64,000 nt of DNA from Deinococcus sp045062605 (GCF_045062605.1 NZ_JBJGDW010000010.1:21353-85352); one strand, 5' to 3'. Positions 1 to 9,984 are shown, numbered from the stretch's first letter. Notes: generated from the letters alone by a model not told the origin. Translations and numbers: made by a program.

Positions 1-482
1 CTGCCGTCGGCACGCAGCGCGGACGTGGCGAAGATGTCGCCGTCCAGCCGGACCTTCCACAGCAGTTTTCCCGCCGGGTCCAGCGCATACAGGGAATCGT
101 CGTAACTGGCCGCGATCACGTTTCCCTGCGGGGTGATGACCGGGTAGGCGCGGCCCAGATCGCCCGCCGCGTAATTCCACAGCTCTGTGCCCCCGGCGTC
201 GGTGCGGTGGATGCGCGCGTCGCTGCCGATAAAGACCAGATCGCCGCCCCCCGCCACCGAAACCCCCGAGATCACGCGCAGCTCTTTGGTCCAATCGACT
301 TTGGGAGGCTTGAACTGTGGCACGGAAAGGCCGGGTGCGGGCGTGACCTGTGTATTTGAGGTCTGTGTATTTGAAGTCTGGGACTGGGCAGCAGAAAGCA
401 CGGCGGCAGCGCACAGCACGGCCAGCAGACGGGCGCTCAGGACGGCGGACTTCCGGGCAGGGTGGTCAAGAAAGTTCCTCAT
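1..482 (-). CDS. PQQ-like beta-propeller repeat protein (partial, C-terminus cut)
   Basis: The gene starts with ATG at 482 on the minus strand and runs off the left edge, so only about 160 N-terminal residues are seen. Residues 1-30 look like a signal sequence (basic start, Ala/Leu/Val core). A short low-complexity linker with a repeated TSNTQ unit follows. Blade-like segments come next: an ELWNYAAGDLG stretch, then SLYALDPAGKLLWK, the AxD-x-xGxxLW pattern typical of PQQ/BamB-type propeller repeats. It is probably an exported or membrane-anchored propeller of unknown ligand. Family membership is likely, but the exact role cannot be set without the C-terminus. Confidence 0.75.
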   Translation of the reverse strand, partial: MRNFLDHPARKSAVLSARLLAVLCAAAVLSAAQSQTSNTQTSNTQVTPAPGLSVPQFKPPKVDWTKELRVISGVSVAGGGDLVFIGSDARIHRTDAGGTELWNYAAGDLGRAYPVITPQGNVIAASYDDSLYALDPAGKLLWKVRLDGDIFATSALRADG

Positions 483-540
483 CTAAAGGTAAGCTCCTTT
501 ACATTGCCTTTACGCAATGGTGAATAGGTGGGGAGGGGCG

Positions 541-569
541 TGGACGCCTGCCAGGGTACGGCCTAAGAT
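541..569 (+). promoter_or_regulatory. Possible promoter of the small secreted protein gene
   Basis: TGGACG (541-546) and TAAGAT (564-569) are separated by 17 bp and lie 10 bp before the ATG at 580. Each box matches four of six consensus bases. No Shine-Dalgarno sequence is obvious, so the transcript may have a very short leader. Confidence 0.35.
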
Positions 570-579
570 GATTGACGTT

Positions 580-1086
<507 letters not shown>

Positions 1087-1102
1087 TTTTAGAGGCAACG
1101 AG

Positions 1103-1135
1103 ACTGACCCCGGGTGCGCCTGGGGTCAGTTTTTT
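1103..1135 (+). terminator. Rho-independent terminator
   Basis: A 9-bp perfect stem (ACTGACCCC at 1103-1111 with GGGGTCAGT at 1122-1130) is followed by a run of T. It lies 16 bases after the stop of the small secreted protein gene. Confidence 0.85.
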
Positions 1136-1171
1136 GGTGTCCTGCTGCCGAATTGTCGGGCAGCAATCTTC

Positions 1172-1177
1172 TATTCT
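1172..1177 (+). promoter_or_regulatory. -10 box of a leaderless promoter
   Basis: TATTCT lies 6 bases before the ATG at 1184, with no Shine-Dalgarno sequence between. Transcription would start at or next to the start codon. Confidence 0.5.
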
Positions 1178-1183
1178 GTCGCC

Positions 1184-2110
1184 ATGAATCGCCGCGTCGT
1201 TCGTCTGTTCTCAGTGGGGGCGCTCCTGACTGGTCTGCTGAGCGCCTGCGTGCCTGCCCCCCTGCGCGCACAGCCCAATGCCCAGGTTCAGGTTCAAACC
1301 GCCCTGACCCCCGCGCCCGTGCAGGCGGTGACTGGTGAGGGTGGCCTGTACCGCTCCCCCGGTCCATCGGCCCTGCAACTTCGCACGGACCGACCCGCCT
1401 TCGTGACGGCGGTGCTGGTGCCACAGTCCGGCGGCGCGCAGGTGATCGCCGTGGGCGCGGTTCCGGCGGACGCTCCGGTGGCGGTCACGCTGCCTGGCAC
1501 GCGGGGCTTCACGCAGGTCTTCACCGTGACCAGCCTGCAACCGCTGGACCTGGGCACGGCGGCGGGCGCGCGTTCGCTGGACGAGGTGGCGCGCGTGGTG
1601 CAGCAGGCGGCGGCTCCCCTGCCCACCGGAAGTTATACGGTGGCCACCACGGTCTACCGCGTGGTCAACTTTGGCAGCGTGGCAGTCAGCGCCTCTCCAT
1701 CCGGCTCGGAGGTGCGGGTGGATGGCCGCCGGGTGGGCAACACACCCCTGACCCTGCGCGACGTGTCCGAGGGCCGGGTGACGGTGGAAGTGTCACGCGA
1801 CGGTTATGACAGCGTGTCCCAGAGCGTAACGGTCCGGCCAGACGCCACCACGCAGGTGAGCGCCAGCCTGAACCGCGAAACTGGCGGCCTGCGGGTGGAC
1901 AGCGATATCCCCGCCCACGTGCTGATTGAGGGCCAGGGGGCAGGCGGCACGCCTCTGCGCGTCCGGGTGCGCCCCGGCGTGATCAATGTCAACGTGGTGC
2001 CGCTGGACCCCGCCGCCCGCACCGAGACCCTGCTGGTACGCGTCAATGCCCACGAGGACACCAGTATCGTCTGCCGCGCCGCACCAGAATTTACCTGTAG
2101 CGTGCGCTGA
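1184..2110 (+). CDS. PEGA-domain lipoprotein with DUF4384-like N-terminus
   Basis: A 308-residue protein. The N-terminus has a signal sequence ending in a lipobox (LLSAC, Cys about 22), so it is probably a lipid-anchored envelope protein. Residues ~50-110 resemble the DUF4384 fold (LRTDRPAFVTAVLVPQ). Residues ~165-230 are a PEGA domain: VSASPSGSEVRVDGRRVGNTPL followed by VEVSRDGYDS. A second, weaker PEGA-like unit follows (residues ~235-290). Two cysteines near the C-terminus could form a disulfide. PEGA domains are surface beta-sandwich modules often linked to cell-wall or S-layer contact; that role here is inferred. A second DUF4384-type protein lies at 58.6 kb. Confidence 0.8.
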   Translation: MNRRVVRLFSVGALLTGLLSACVPAPLRAQPNAQVQVQTALTPAPVQAVTGEGGLYRSPGPSALQLRTDRPAFVTAVLVPQSGGAQVIAVGAVPADAPVAVTLPGTRGFTQVFTVTSLQPLDLGTAAGARSLDEVARVVQQAAAPLPTGSYTVATTVYRVVNFGSVAVSASPSGSEVRVDGRRVGNTPLTLRDVSEGRVTVEVSRDGYDSVSQSVTVRPDATTQVSASLNRETGGLRVDSDIPAHVLIEGQGAGGTPLRVRVRPGVINVNVVPLDPAARTETLLVRVNAHEDTSIVCRAAPEFTCSVR

Positions 2111-2295
2111 GCGAGGGAAAATCAAACTGGCGCAGAGGCGCAAGTGCCCCGCGCCTTTGCCATCTCAGCCCGTGACGTGCGAAACATTCCAGATACCCCC
2201 TTCCCTCTCCGTGCAGGCACTTTGAACGCTTTCAGGCCCGCTGACGTAAGCTCACTGGCCCGGCCTCACCTCGCAACGACCCACAAGGAGCTTCC

Positions 2296-3735
2296 ATGAC
2301 CCACAGCAACAAGTCTTCCGATCCTTCCTCCCCAGCCACCACGGCGCTGGTCATCGGCGCGGGGCAGGCGGGCGGACCGCTGGCCGGGGCGCTGGCAAAG
2401 GCGGGCTGGCAGGTCACGCTGATCGAGCGCGAGCATGTGGGCGGCACCTGCGTCAACGAGGGCTGCACCCCCACCAAGGCCATGATCGCCAGCGCCCGCG
2501 CCGCGCATGTGGCCCGCACCTCCGGGGCGCTTGGCGTGAGTGCCGGGAACGTGCAGGTGGACCTGAACGGGATCGTGGACCGCGTGCAGGGCATCGTGAA
2601 GGACTTCCGCGAGGGCAGCCGCTCCGGCGTGCTGAAGGCCGGGGTAGAACTGCTGGACGGTCAGGCGCGGTTTACCGGGGTGCGGCAGGTGGAGGTCACC
2701 CTGAACGGCGGCGGCACCCGGCAGCTCAGCGCCGAGTACGTGTTCATCAACGCCGGGGCCAGTCCACGCTGGCCGGAGTTGCCCGGCGTGCGCGACGTGG
2801 GCGCGATGACCTCCCGCGACATCCTGCTGCTGCGCGAGCTGCCCGCCCACCTGCTGATTCTGGGCGGCGGCTACATCAGCCTGGAATTCGCGCAACTGTA
2901 CGCCCGCCTGGGCAGCCGCGTGACCGTGGTAGAAACCGGCGAGCGCCTGCTGCCGCATGAGGATGAGGACGTGGCCGCCGCGCTGCAAACGGTGCTGGAG
3001 GACGAGGGTGTGACCTTTTTGCTGGGCGCGGAGGCGATTCAGACCCGGCGCGAGGGCGACGAGATCAAGCTGGAGATTCGGCAGGACAGCGAGACACAGA
3101 CGCTGAGCGGCTCACATCTGCTGGTGGCCGTGGGACGCACGCCCAACACCGATGGGTTGAACGTGGAGGCGACGGGCGCGAAGCTTGGCAAGCACGGCGA
3201 GATTGTGGTGGATCAGCATCTGCGGGCCGCCGAGAACGTGTACGCGCTGGGCGACATCAAGGGCGGCCCCGCCTTCACCCACATCGCCTACGACGATTTC
3301 CGCATCGTGCGCGACGCGCTGCTGCACGGCAAGGAGCGCGACTTCCACGAGCGGCCTGTGCCGTACACCCTCTTCACCGATCCGCAACTGGGGCGCGTGG
3401 GGCTGGACCGTCAGGGCGCGCGAAAACTGGGCCGCCCCACCCGCATCTACACCCTGCCGATGTCCAGCGTGGCCCGCGCCATCGAGACCGGCGAGACGGC
3501 GGGCCTGATGCGCTGCGTGGTGGACGACGCCAGCGATCTGCTGCTGGGGGCCACCGTGCTGGGTTCCGAGGGCGGCGAGGTCATGAGCGCCCTGCAACTG
3601 GCCATGATGGGCGGCCTAAGCGCCACGGACCTCCGCAACGCCACCCTGGCCCACCCGACGCTGTGCGAGTCCATCAACAACCTGTTCATGGGCGAGCCGG
3701 AAACACTGTCCGGTCAGGCGGAGGCTGAAAGTTGA
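2296..3735 (+). CDS. FAD-dependent pyridine nucleotide-disulfide oxidoreductase
   Basis: A 479-residue flavoprotein of the class I disulfide reductase family. Residues 19-25 hold the FAD-binding GAGQAG motif. The redox-active pair is GTCVNEGCTPTK (Cys52, Cys57). A second dinucleotide-binding motif (ILGGGYIS) lies near residue 197 and the second FAD motif (YALGDIKGG) near 320. The dimer-interface AHPTLCE motif supplies the catalytic His/Glu. There is no N-terminal heavy-metal domain and no C-terminal vicinal cysteine pair, so a true mercuric reductase is unlikely. There is no lipoamide-specific context either; the substrate is unknown. AAGGAG sits 6 bases before the ATG. The neighbour at 3749 is convergent. 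Confidence 0.85.
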   Translation: MTHSNKSSDPSSPATTALVIGAGQAGGPLAGALAKAGWQVTLIEREHVGGTCVNEGCTPTKAMIASARAAHVARTSGALGVSAGNVQVDLNGIVDRVQGIVKDFREGSRSGVLKAGVELLDGQARFTGVRQVEVTLNGGGTRQLSAEYVFINAGASPRWPELPGVRDVGAMTSRDILLLRELPAHLLILGGGYISLEFAQLYARLGSRVTVVETGERLLPHEDEDVAAALQTVLEDEGVTFLLGAEAIQTRREGDEIKLEIRQDSETQTLSGSHLLVAVGRTPNTDGLNVEATGAKLGKHGEIVVDQHLRAAENVYALGDIKGGPAFTHIAYDDFRIVRDALLHGKERDFHERPVPYTLFTDPQLGRVGLDRQGARKLGRPTRIYTLPMSSVARAIETGETAGLMRCVVDDASDLLLGATVLGSEGGEVMSALQLAMMGGLSATDLRNATLAHPTLCESINNLFMGEPETLSGQAEAES

Positions 3736-3748
3736 GGCCTGCTCTGTC

Positions 3749-5845
3749 CTATGGCTGCTCCGCCCCTCTCGCCGCCTGCCGCCCGGCGCGCACCTTGTAG
3801 ACCTCACGCATGTGATCCAGCTCACCCAGGCAGGGCTGCTGCTTGTCCAGTGGCAGGGCGCTCAGGCGGGCCGTGTTGTCCAGGTTGACGCACCAGCGGG
3901 CGGCAAACATGCGCTTGACGGCGTTGATGCCGGGGCCGTAGCCCTCGCCGCCGTTCTGGAAAAAGGACACCACGGCAAAGGTGGGGTCATTCACCGGGCC
4001 GTAACCCTCGTACCACGCGTGGGTGTAGGCGTAGCCCTTGTCTGGGCGGGCACTGATGCCGTTCTCAGCGGTGCCGGTCTTGCCCGCCGTGACCACGGGG
4101 AAGAGGTTGGCCCCCAGTTTGGTGCTGGCCGTGCCGCCCCGGATGCCCACGGTCCAGTCCATGCCTTCCTTGACGAACTTGAAGACGTCCTTGTTGCCAT
4201 TACGGATCACACTGTCGGGCGCGGGGCGCACGGGGGCCTTGCCGCCTTCCGCCTGAATCACCGTCAATGGGCGCTCCTGGCCCTCGTTGATGACCGTGGA
4301 CAGCACCTTGATGAGTTGCGCGGGCGTGACCAGCACGTCGCCCTGACCGATGCTCATGTTCAGGCCCGATCCCGGATACCACGGCGACTGGGGCGTGTTG
4401 TAGTCGTCGATGTCGGTCAGGGTGCCGGTCTTCTCGCCCACGATTTCCAGCCCGGTGGGACGGTTAAAGCCCAGCTCGGTCAGGCGGGACTTGAGCTGGC
4501 GCGAATACACCCCCGGCGTGGCGCGCACCGCCGAGTCGTAGTACCACGGGTTGCACGAGAAGGCAATCGCCTTGCGCCCGTCCACCACCCCCAGATTGGT
4601 GTGGGACCAGTTGTTGAAGCGCGCCCGCCCGAAATAATACGTGGGCGCGCACGACAGCGAGAAATTGCCCCAGCGCTCCACGTACATCAGCGTGGTGGCA
4701 ATTTTGAAGACGCTGCCGGGGTTGTACGCCTGCACCACACGGTTGCTGGTCACGGCGTCCAGCGCGGCATCCTTGCGGTTAGGGTCAATCGCCCAGTTCT
4801 TGGCCGCCGGGTCCGGGCTGGGCACCCGCGAGAACCAGTTGGGATCGTAGGACGGGCTGGAGGCCATCGCCAGCACCTGATTGGTGCGCGGATCGATGGC
4901 AATCACCGCGCCGCGCGTGAAGGGTTCGGGAGGCATGCCGTATTTCTTGCGGCCCTCGTTCACGTCGGCCAGCCCGGCACGCAGGGCGTCCTCGGCGGCG
5001 CGTTGCAGACGGGAATCGATGGTCAGCACGACGTCCTGCCCGCGCTGGCCGGGATCGATCACACGCTCGGTTAGGGGGCGGCCCGTCGCCGTGACCTCGC
5101 GCCGCAGCACGCCGTTCTTGCCCTCCAGCGTCTTTTGCAGGCTGTACTCCAGGCCGGAACGCCCCACCAGATCGCCCACCGTGTAGCCGTCGTCCTTGAC
5201 CTGACGGTCATTGGCCTCCTGCACGTAGCCCAGCAGGTGCGCGGCCATCTTGCCCTCGGGGTAGATGCGCTCGACGCGCTCTCGCAGTTCCAGGCTGGGG
5301 ATCAGGACGGTGTATTCGTACAGGGCGGCCAGCCGATCCTGCGACACGTTGCGGGCCAGCACGGTCTCGGTTTCCTTCTTAAAATCCGGTTCGCGGGGCC
5401 TGCCGTCCTTGAGGGCGTCGGGTTTGATTCCGGCCAGATAGACGATCTTGTCCCAGGCAGGAATGACCTCGCCCCGGTCCGCCGCCTTGCGCCCGGTGTA
5501 GACCAGATCGACGGCCAGACGGTTGGTGGCCAGCAGCACGCCGTCGCGGGTTCGGATCTCGCCGCGCAGGGCACGGATCACCTCGTCGCGCTGGAAGTTG
5601 CTGGCCGACTGCACCGCGTACTGACTGTGCTGCGTGACCTGGAGGGTGTACAGCCGCGCGCCCAGCCCCAGCAGCCCCACGCTGAAAACGAAGGCCACCC
5701 AGCCCACGCGTCCGGACCCGTTGCCGATGGCCCCGGCCTTGCTCCTCCCAGTTCTATCGGCCTTCGGTGCGGCCCGCTTGCGCTCACGCTTTAACCGTTC
5801 GTGCCGCCGATCAGGACGGTGCAGGGGATTCTCGGCGCGGCTCAT
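3749..5845 (-). CDS. mrdA: Penicillin-binding protein 2 (elongasome transpeptidase)
   Basis: A 698-residue class B PBP. A basic, cytoplasmic N-terminus (1-45) precedes one membrane anchor (~46-68). A dimerisation/pedestal domain follows, then the transpeptidase domain with SVFK (nucleophile Ser378), SCN (Ser430-Asn432) and KTGT (589-592), in the right order and spacing. PBP2 crosslinks peptidoglycan during lateral wall growth. It is the last gene of the run deoC-maf-mreC-mreD-PBP2, which supports the elongation-specific assignment over the division enzyme FtsI. A second KTGT-like string at 472-475 is not at the active-site position. Confidence 0.93.
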   Translation of the reverse strand: MSRAENPLHRPDRRHERLKRERKRAAPKADRTGRSKAGAIGNGSGRVGWVAFVFSVGLLGLGARLYTLQVTQHSQYAVQSASNFQRDEVIRALRGEIRTRDGVLLATNRLAVDLVYTGRKAADRGEVIPAWDKIVYLAGIKPDALKDGRPREPDFKKETETVLARNVSQDRLAALYEYTVLIPSLELRERVERIYPEGKMAAHLLGYVQEANDRQVKDDGYTVGDLVGRSGLEYSLQKTLEGKNGVLRREVTATGRPLTERVIDPGQRGQDVVLTIDSRLQRAAEDALRAGLADVNEGRKKYGMPPEPFTRGAVIAIDPRTNQVLAMASSPSYDPNWFSRVPSPDPAAKNWAIDPNRKDAALDAVTSNRVVQAYNPGSVFKIATTLMYVERWGNFSLSCAPTYYFGRARFNNWSHTNLGVVDGRKAIAFSCNPWYYDSAVRATPGVYSRQLKSRLTELGFNRPTGLEIVGEKTGTLTDIDDYNTPQSPWYPGSGLNMSIGQGDVLVTPAQLIKVLSTVINEGQERPLTVIQAEGGKAPVRPAPDSVIRNGNKDVFKFVKEGMDWTVGIRGGTASTKLGANLFPVVTAGKTGTAENGISARPDKGYAYTHAWYEGYGPVNDPTFAVVSFFQNGGEGYGPGINAVKRMFAARWCVNLDNTARLSALPLDKQQPCLGELDHMREVYKVRAGRQAARGAEQP

Positions 5846-5909
5846 GGGGACGCCGCCTCTGAGCGGTCTCGCCTCAAGTTAAACGCGTTCCTCACAAGCC
5901 CCTCCTCTC

Positions 5910-6524
5910 TCACGCCAGCTTCTCCTGCGGGCCGGGACGGGGGCCGATGCCCCAGCTCACGGCCCATTCCCACAGCGGATACGCCAGCAGTGTACCCAGC
6001 AGCAGGGTGGGAATCGTGGTCAGCAGCAGATTCACCGTGATCAGGTCCGAGCGCAGCCAGTAGGCCAGCGCCGCGAAGGTCAGCCACTCGCCCGCCACCG
6101 CGACGACCACGCTCAATACGATCTGCACCGGGCCGGAATCGGCGACATATCGGCGAATCAGCAGCACCAGCAGCACGGCTCCGGCCAGCCCCGCCGCGTG
6201 CAGGCCCAGCACGCCGCCGCCCAGCAGGTCCTGCCCCAGCCCGACGCCGTAGGCGGCCACCAAAGCCCACGCCGGAACCATGCGCCACGCCAGCGCCACG
6301 GCGGTCAGCAGAAACAGGTCCGGGGCAGCGATGCCTGCCGAGTCCGCCAGCCGCGACAGCAGGCCCTGCGCGGCAATCAGCAGCGCGGCGTAGACCACGG
6401 CCCGCAGCACCCGCGCCGGTCCGCGTTGCGGCAGGCTGGCGCGGGGGCCGAGACCGCCCCGGCTCAGGCCACCGCTGCCCAGGCGTCCGCCGCCCCGCTT
6501 GCCCAGGCCGCGCCGACTCAGCAT
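5910..6524 (-). CDS. mreD: Rod shape-determining protein MreD
   Basis: About 204 residues with a basic, Gly/Arg-rich N-terminal ~40 residues, then five to six hydrophobic segments, as expected of MreD. The family is an integral membrane partner of MreC and PBP2 in the elongasome. ATG 6524 is chosen; a TTG codon at 6530 is the in-frame alternative. GGAGGGG lies upstream, but further from the start than usual. Identification rests on hydrophobicity, length and position between mreC and PBP2 more than on sharp motifs, because MreD sequences diverge strongly. Confidence 0.85.
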   Translation of the reverse strand: MLSRRGLGKRGGGRLGSGGLSRGGLGPRASLPQRGPARVLRAVVYAALLIAAQGLLSRLADSAGIAAPDLFLLTAVALAWRMVPAWALVAAYGVGLGQDLLGGGVLGLHAAGLAGAVLLVLLIRRYVADSGPVQIVLSVVVAVAGEWLTFAALAYWLRSDLITVNLLLTTIPTLLLGTLLAYPLWEWAVSWGIGPRPGPQEKLA

Positions 6525-6555
6525 CTCCAACTCAGCACTACAACCCCTCCAGACA

Positions 6556-7338
6556 TCACAGCCCCTCCAGAATGGTCACGTCTTCCACCACGCCCAGGTC
6601 CACGGCAGGCTTGACGATCACCGAGCGGTTCACGTCGTTCGGCCCCAGCGGCAGCACCTTTTCCACCTTGCCCACCCGCACGCCCACCGGGTAGACCCCG
6701 CCCAGGCTGGAGGTTACCAGCACGTCTCCAGCCTTGATCGGCACGCCCCGCGAGAATTCGGCGCGCAGGCGGTCCGGGGGAACGCCGTGGGCCAGCCCGC
6801 GCCCGCCGCCGCCCCCCTGAAGCGTGACACCCACGGTGCTTTCGGGGTCCACTAGCGAGACCACCGTGGCCTGCCGCGCGCTGACCCCGGTAATCTGCCC
6901 CACCAGCCCCCCTGGCACCGTGACCGGCATCCGCACGCGTACACCGTCGCGCGTGCCCCGGTTGAGGGTCAATCTTGAGAGCAGCGGACTGGGATCGACG
7001 GCGATCACCTGCGCGATGCCCACCGCGTTGGGGGCCTGCGTGCGGGTGATGATGTCCAGTTGCTTCAGGCGGCTGGCCTCGCGGGTCAGCAGTTCGTTGC
7101 GCTGGCGCAGCACGTCGTTTTGCTGTTGCAACCGGGTCACCTCGGCGCGCAGGTCACGTTGCTGAGTCACCGTGGTCACGGCGCGGCGCAGGTTATCGGC
7201 CACCACGATGCCCACCTGCGACGCGGGCGCGGTGAACGAACGCAGCGCCGTGGGCGGCACCACCTGAAAGCGGGTCAGCACCATGCTCAGCAGCAGCAGC
7301 CCCGCAAAGACCAGCCACAACGGACGCGCGCCCGTCAC
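6556..7338 (-). CDS. mreC: Rod shape-determining protein MreC
   Basis: A 260-residue protein. It has a short cytoplasmic tail, one membrane anchor (~7-20), a coiled coil at about residues 55-95 rich in Arg, Gln and Leu (the heptad LQQQNDVLRQRNELL), and a C-terminal double beta-barrel. The pattern VIAVDPSPLLSRLTLNRGTRDGV and later GLVGQI and STVGV are typical of MreC. It acts as a periplasmic scaffold that activates PBP2. The GTG start overlaps the maf stop codon as GTGA, which indicates translational coupling. Confidence 0.92.
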   Translation of the reverse strand: MTGARPLWLVFAGLLLLSMVLTRFQVVPPTALRSFTAPASQVGIVVADNLRRAVTTVTQQRDLRAEVTRLQQQNDVLRQRNELLTREASRLKQLDIITRTQAPNAVGIAQVIAVDPSPLLSRLTLNRGTRDGVRVRMPVTVPGGLVGQITGVSARQATVVSLVDPESTVGVTLQGGGGGRGLAHGVPPDRLRAEFSRGVPIKAGDVLVTSSLGGVYPVGVRVGKVEKVLPLGPNDVNRSVIVKPAVDLGVVEDVTILEGL

Positions 7339-7943
7339 GCCGGAGCAGCCTCCTGTGTCAGCGCGCCCCAGACGGGGACGCCATGACCGCGCAGCAGGCC
7401 GATGACCACTGACATGGGAAAGCCCACTACATTGGAGAACTCACCGTCGATGCGCGACACCAGCGCCTGCCCCAGCCCCTGCACGCCGTAGCCGCCCGCC
7501 TTGTCCAGCCCCTCGCCGGACTGGGCGTAGTAGTCAATCTCAGTTTCAGACAGGGTGCGGAAGGTGACATCGGTGCGGCCCACCTCGGTCTGCTCCTGAC
7601 TATTTAAAAAGACAGAAACACCCGTAAACACCTGATGCGTGCGGCCAGAAAGCTGGCGCAGGAAGTCGGCGTTCTCAGCGGCGTTGACAGGCTTGGCAAG
7701 CAGGACGCCATCCACGGCCACCACCGTGTCGGAGGCGATCACCAGTGCGTCGGGATTCAGGGCGGCCACACTGCGGCCCTTGAGGGCAGCCAGTTCGGCG
7801 GCCAACCTGTGCGGATCGGTCTCGGCGCTGTCCTCGTCCTCGCCACTGACCTGCACGCGAAATTCCACGCCCAGCAGGGTCAGCAGTTCACGCCGCCGGG
7901 GACTGCCAGAGGCGAGGACGACTTCAGGGAATTGAGCGGCCAT
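7335..7943 (-). CDS. maf: Maf-family nucleoside triphosphate pyrophosphatase
   Basis: About 202 residues. It carries the family signature LASGSPRRRELL near the N-terminus, the DTVVAVDG active-site region and the conserved KAGGYGVQG-type segment (KAGGYGVQGLG). Maf proteins hydrolyse dTTP/UTP or modified nucleotides to monophosphates and are linked to septum and shape genes, matching the mreCD-PBP2 context. ATG 7943 shares its first base with the deoC stop (TGATG); a TTG codon just upstream is the alternative. The 3' end overlaps mreC by 4 bases. Confidence 0.9.
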   Translation of the reverse strand: MAAQFPEVVLASGSPRRRELLTLLGVEFRVQVSGEDEDSAETDPHRLAAELAALKGRSVAALNPDALVIASDTVVAVDGVLLAKPVNAAENADFLRQLSGRTHQVFTGVSVFLNSQEQTEVGRTDVTFRTLSETEIDYYAQSGEGLDKAGGYGVQGLGQALVSRIDGEFSNVVGFPMSVVIGLLRGHGVPVWGALTQEAAPA

Positions 7944-8602
7944 CAATAACCCTCGCTCTGTTCGCCTGCCACCAGGGCCACGCCGCCCGACGTGCCCAGG
8001 CGGTCTGCCCCGGCCTCAATCATGGCGTGGGCGTCTTCAGCACTGCGAACCCCGCCCGCCGCCTTGATCTTCGCGCGGCCCGCGATCACGTCGCGCATCA
8101 GCTTCACGTCCTCCAGCGTCGCGCCCCCGGTGCCGAAGCCGGTGCTGGTCTTGACGAAATCCGCGCCGCCCAGGACAGCAGCCTCCGTCGCGCCGCGCTT
8201 CTGCTCGTCGTTCAGGTAACAGGTCTCGATAATCACCTTCAAAACGTGGTCAGGGATGGCCTGTCGCACCGCCTTGACGTCGGCCTGTACGGTATCCCAG
8301 TCCCCGGCCAGCGCCGCGCCGATGTGGATGACCATGTCCACCTCGTCCGCGCCATCTTCGACGCTTAGGCGGGCCTCCACGGCTTTCTGGCCGGAAGTGA
8401 CGGCCCCCAGCGGAAAACCGCAGACGGTGGCGATTTTTACGGCGGTGCCTTCCAGCTCGGCGCGGGCCTGGGCCACGTACACGGGATTGACGCACACGGC
8501 ATAGAAGGCGTTGTCGCGGGCCTCATGGCACAACTTGGTGATTTCGGCGGGCGTCGCGGTGGCTTTCAGCAGGGTGTGGTCAATGTAGGGAGCGAGCTTC
8601 AC
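7943..8602 (-). CDS. deoC: Deoxyribose-phosphate aldolase
   Basis: With GTG 8602 as start the protein has 219 residues, the usual length for DeoC. It begins KLAPYIDHTLLKATAT, a hallmark of the family. KIATVCGFPLGA, the Schiff-base lysine region (HVLKVIIET), and KTSTGFGTGGAT with the second catalytic lysine region (KIKAAGGVR) are all present. The enzyme cleaves 2-deoxyribose-5-phosphate to acetaldehyde and glyceraldehyde-3-phosphate, salvaging carbon from DNA breakdown. A longer reading frame upstream (to 8707) has no family similarity and would run past the -10 box. It heads the operon to maf, mreC, mreD and PBP2. Confidence 0.93.
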   Translation of the reverse strand: MKLAPYIDHTLLKATATPAEITKLCHEARDNAFYAVCVNPVYVAQARAELEGTAVKIATVCGFPLGAVTSGQKAVEARLSVEDGADEVDMVIHIGAALAGDWDTVQADVKAVRQAIPDHVLKVIIETCYLNDEQKRGATEAAVLGGADFVKTSTGFGTGGATLEDVKLMRDVIAGRAKIKAAGGVRSAEDAHAMIEAGADRLGTSGGVALVAGEQSEGY

Positions 8603-8608
8603 GCCCCC

Positions 8609-8614
8609 AGCATA
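8609..8614 (-). promoter_or_regulatory. -10 box of a leaderless promoter for deoC
   Basis: On the minus strand TATGCT ends 6 bases before the GTG start of deoC. GGGGGC fills the gap, so either a leaderless transcript or a weak ribosome site could act. It supports the GTG 8602 start. Confidence 0.5.
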
Positions 8615-8765
8615 CGAGTGATGGGGCTGAGAAGTGCGGCAAACGGTGGCAATCTGGCGGGGCGCTGCGCCTGCGGGGAAGCGCAGAGAATCAGCCGTCC
8701 CCTGCAAAACACGCTGAGGGAACCCGGCGTCCAGCCACCGGGCACAGTCGGAACCGCCCCCGCGT

Positions 8766-8771
8766 TACCCT
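8766..8771 (+). promoter_or_regulatory. -10 box of a leaderless promoter for the peroxiredoxin
   Basis: TACCCT lies 6 bases before the ATG at 8778. There is no Shine-Dalgarno sequence. Confidence 0.4.
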
Positions 8772-8777
8772 GGACGC

Positions 8778-9276
<499 letters not shown>

Positions 9277-9284
<8 letters not shown>

Positions 9285-9975
9285 CCCCCGCACGGTGGAC
9301 CTGGAGCCGCTGAAGAAGGAAGCGGCCCTGCGCGCCGTCGCCCTGATCGAGAGCGGGATGCGCGTGGGCCTGGGCACGGGCAGCACGGCGAAATATGCCA
9401 TCGAGGAAATCGGGCGCAGGGTGCAAAACGGGGAATTGACGGGCATCGTGGGGGTGGCCACCAGTGAGGCGAGTGACCTTCTGGCGCGCGAGGTGGGCAT
9501 CACCGTGGAACCCCTGGACCCGCGCCCGCTGGATATCGCCATCGACGGCGCGGATGAAATCGCCCCCAACCTCGATCTGATCAAGGGACTGGGCGGCGCA
9601 CTGCTGCGCGAGAAGCTGACCGAGGTGCAGGCGCGGCGGCTGATCATCATCGCGGACCACAGCAAGATCGTGACACAGATTGGCGAGAAATCTCCGCTGC
9701 CCATCGAAATTGCCCGTTTCGGCTTCCTGAGTACCGTCGAGCGGCTGCGGCAGATCGTCCCCGGCGGAAGGCTGAGGCAACCCGGCGCGCAGCCCTACGT
9801 GACCGACAACGGCAATTACATCTACGACGCGCAACTGGCGGTGGGTGGTGATATCGCTGCGCTGGAACGGCAGCTCAAGGGCACGCTGGGTGTGGTGGAG
9901 ACCGGGCTGTTTCTGGGCATGGCCAAGCGGGCGTTCGTGGCCTCGCCGGACGGAGTCAGGGAACTGAGCCGCTAA
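9277..9975 (+). CDS. rpiA: Ribose-5-phosphate isomerase A
   Basis: A 232-residue enzyme of the pentose phosphate pathway that interconverts ribose-5-phosphate and ribulose-5-phosphate. Family motifs are GLGTGSTA (~29-36), DGADEIAPN (catalytic Asp residues), KGLGGALLREK and ADHSK. ATG 9277 is chosen because AAGGA lies 12 bases upstream and the protein then starts at the usual place; a longer frame starts at 9256. It overlaps the peroxiredoxin gene by 8 bases. Confidence 0.95.
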
Positions 9976-9978
9976 GCT
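9973..9978 (+). promoter_or_regulatory. -10 box of a leaderless promoter
   Basis: TAAGCT overlaps the rpiA stop codon and lies 6 bases before the ATG at 9985. It suggests that the deacetylase gene has its own start of transcription. Confidence 0.4.
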
Positions 9979-9984
9979 GAACCC

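Noticed and set aside
2296..3735. Mercuric reductase
   Set aside because: The active-site pair and folds fit the wider disulfide reductase family, but the N-terminal metal-binding domain and the C-terminal cysteine pair of MerA are missing and no mer genes are nearby.
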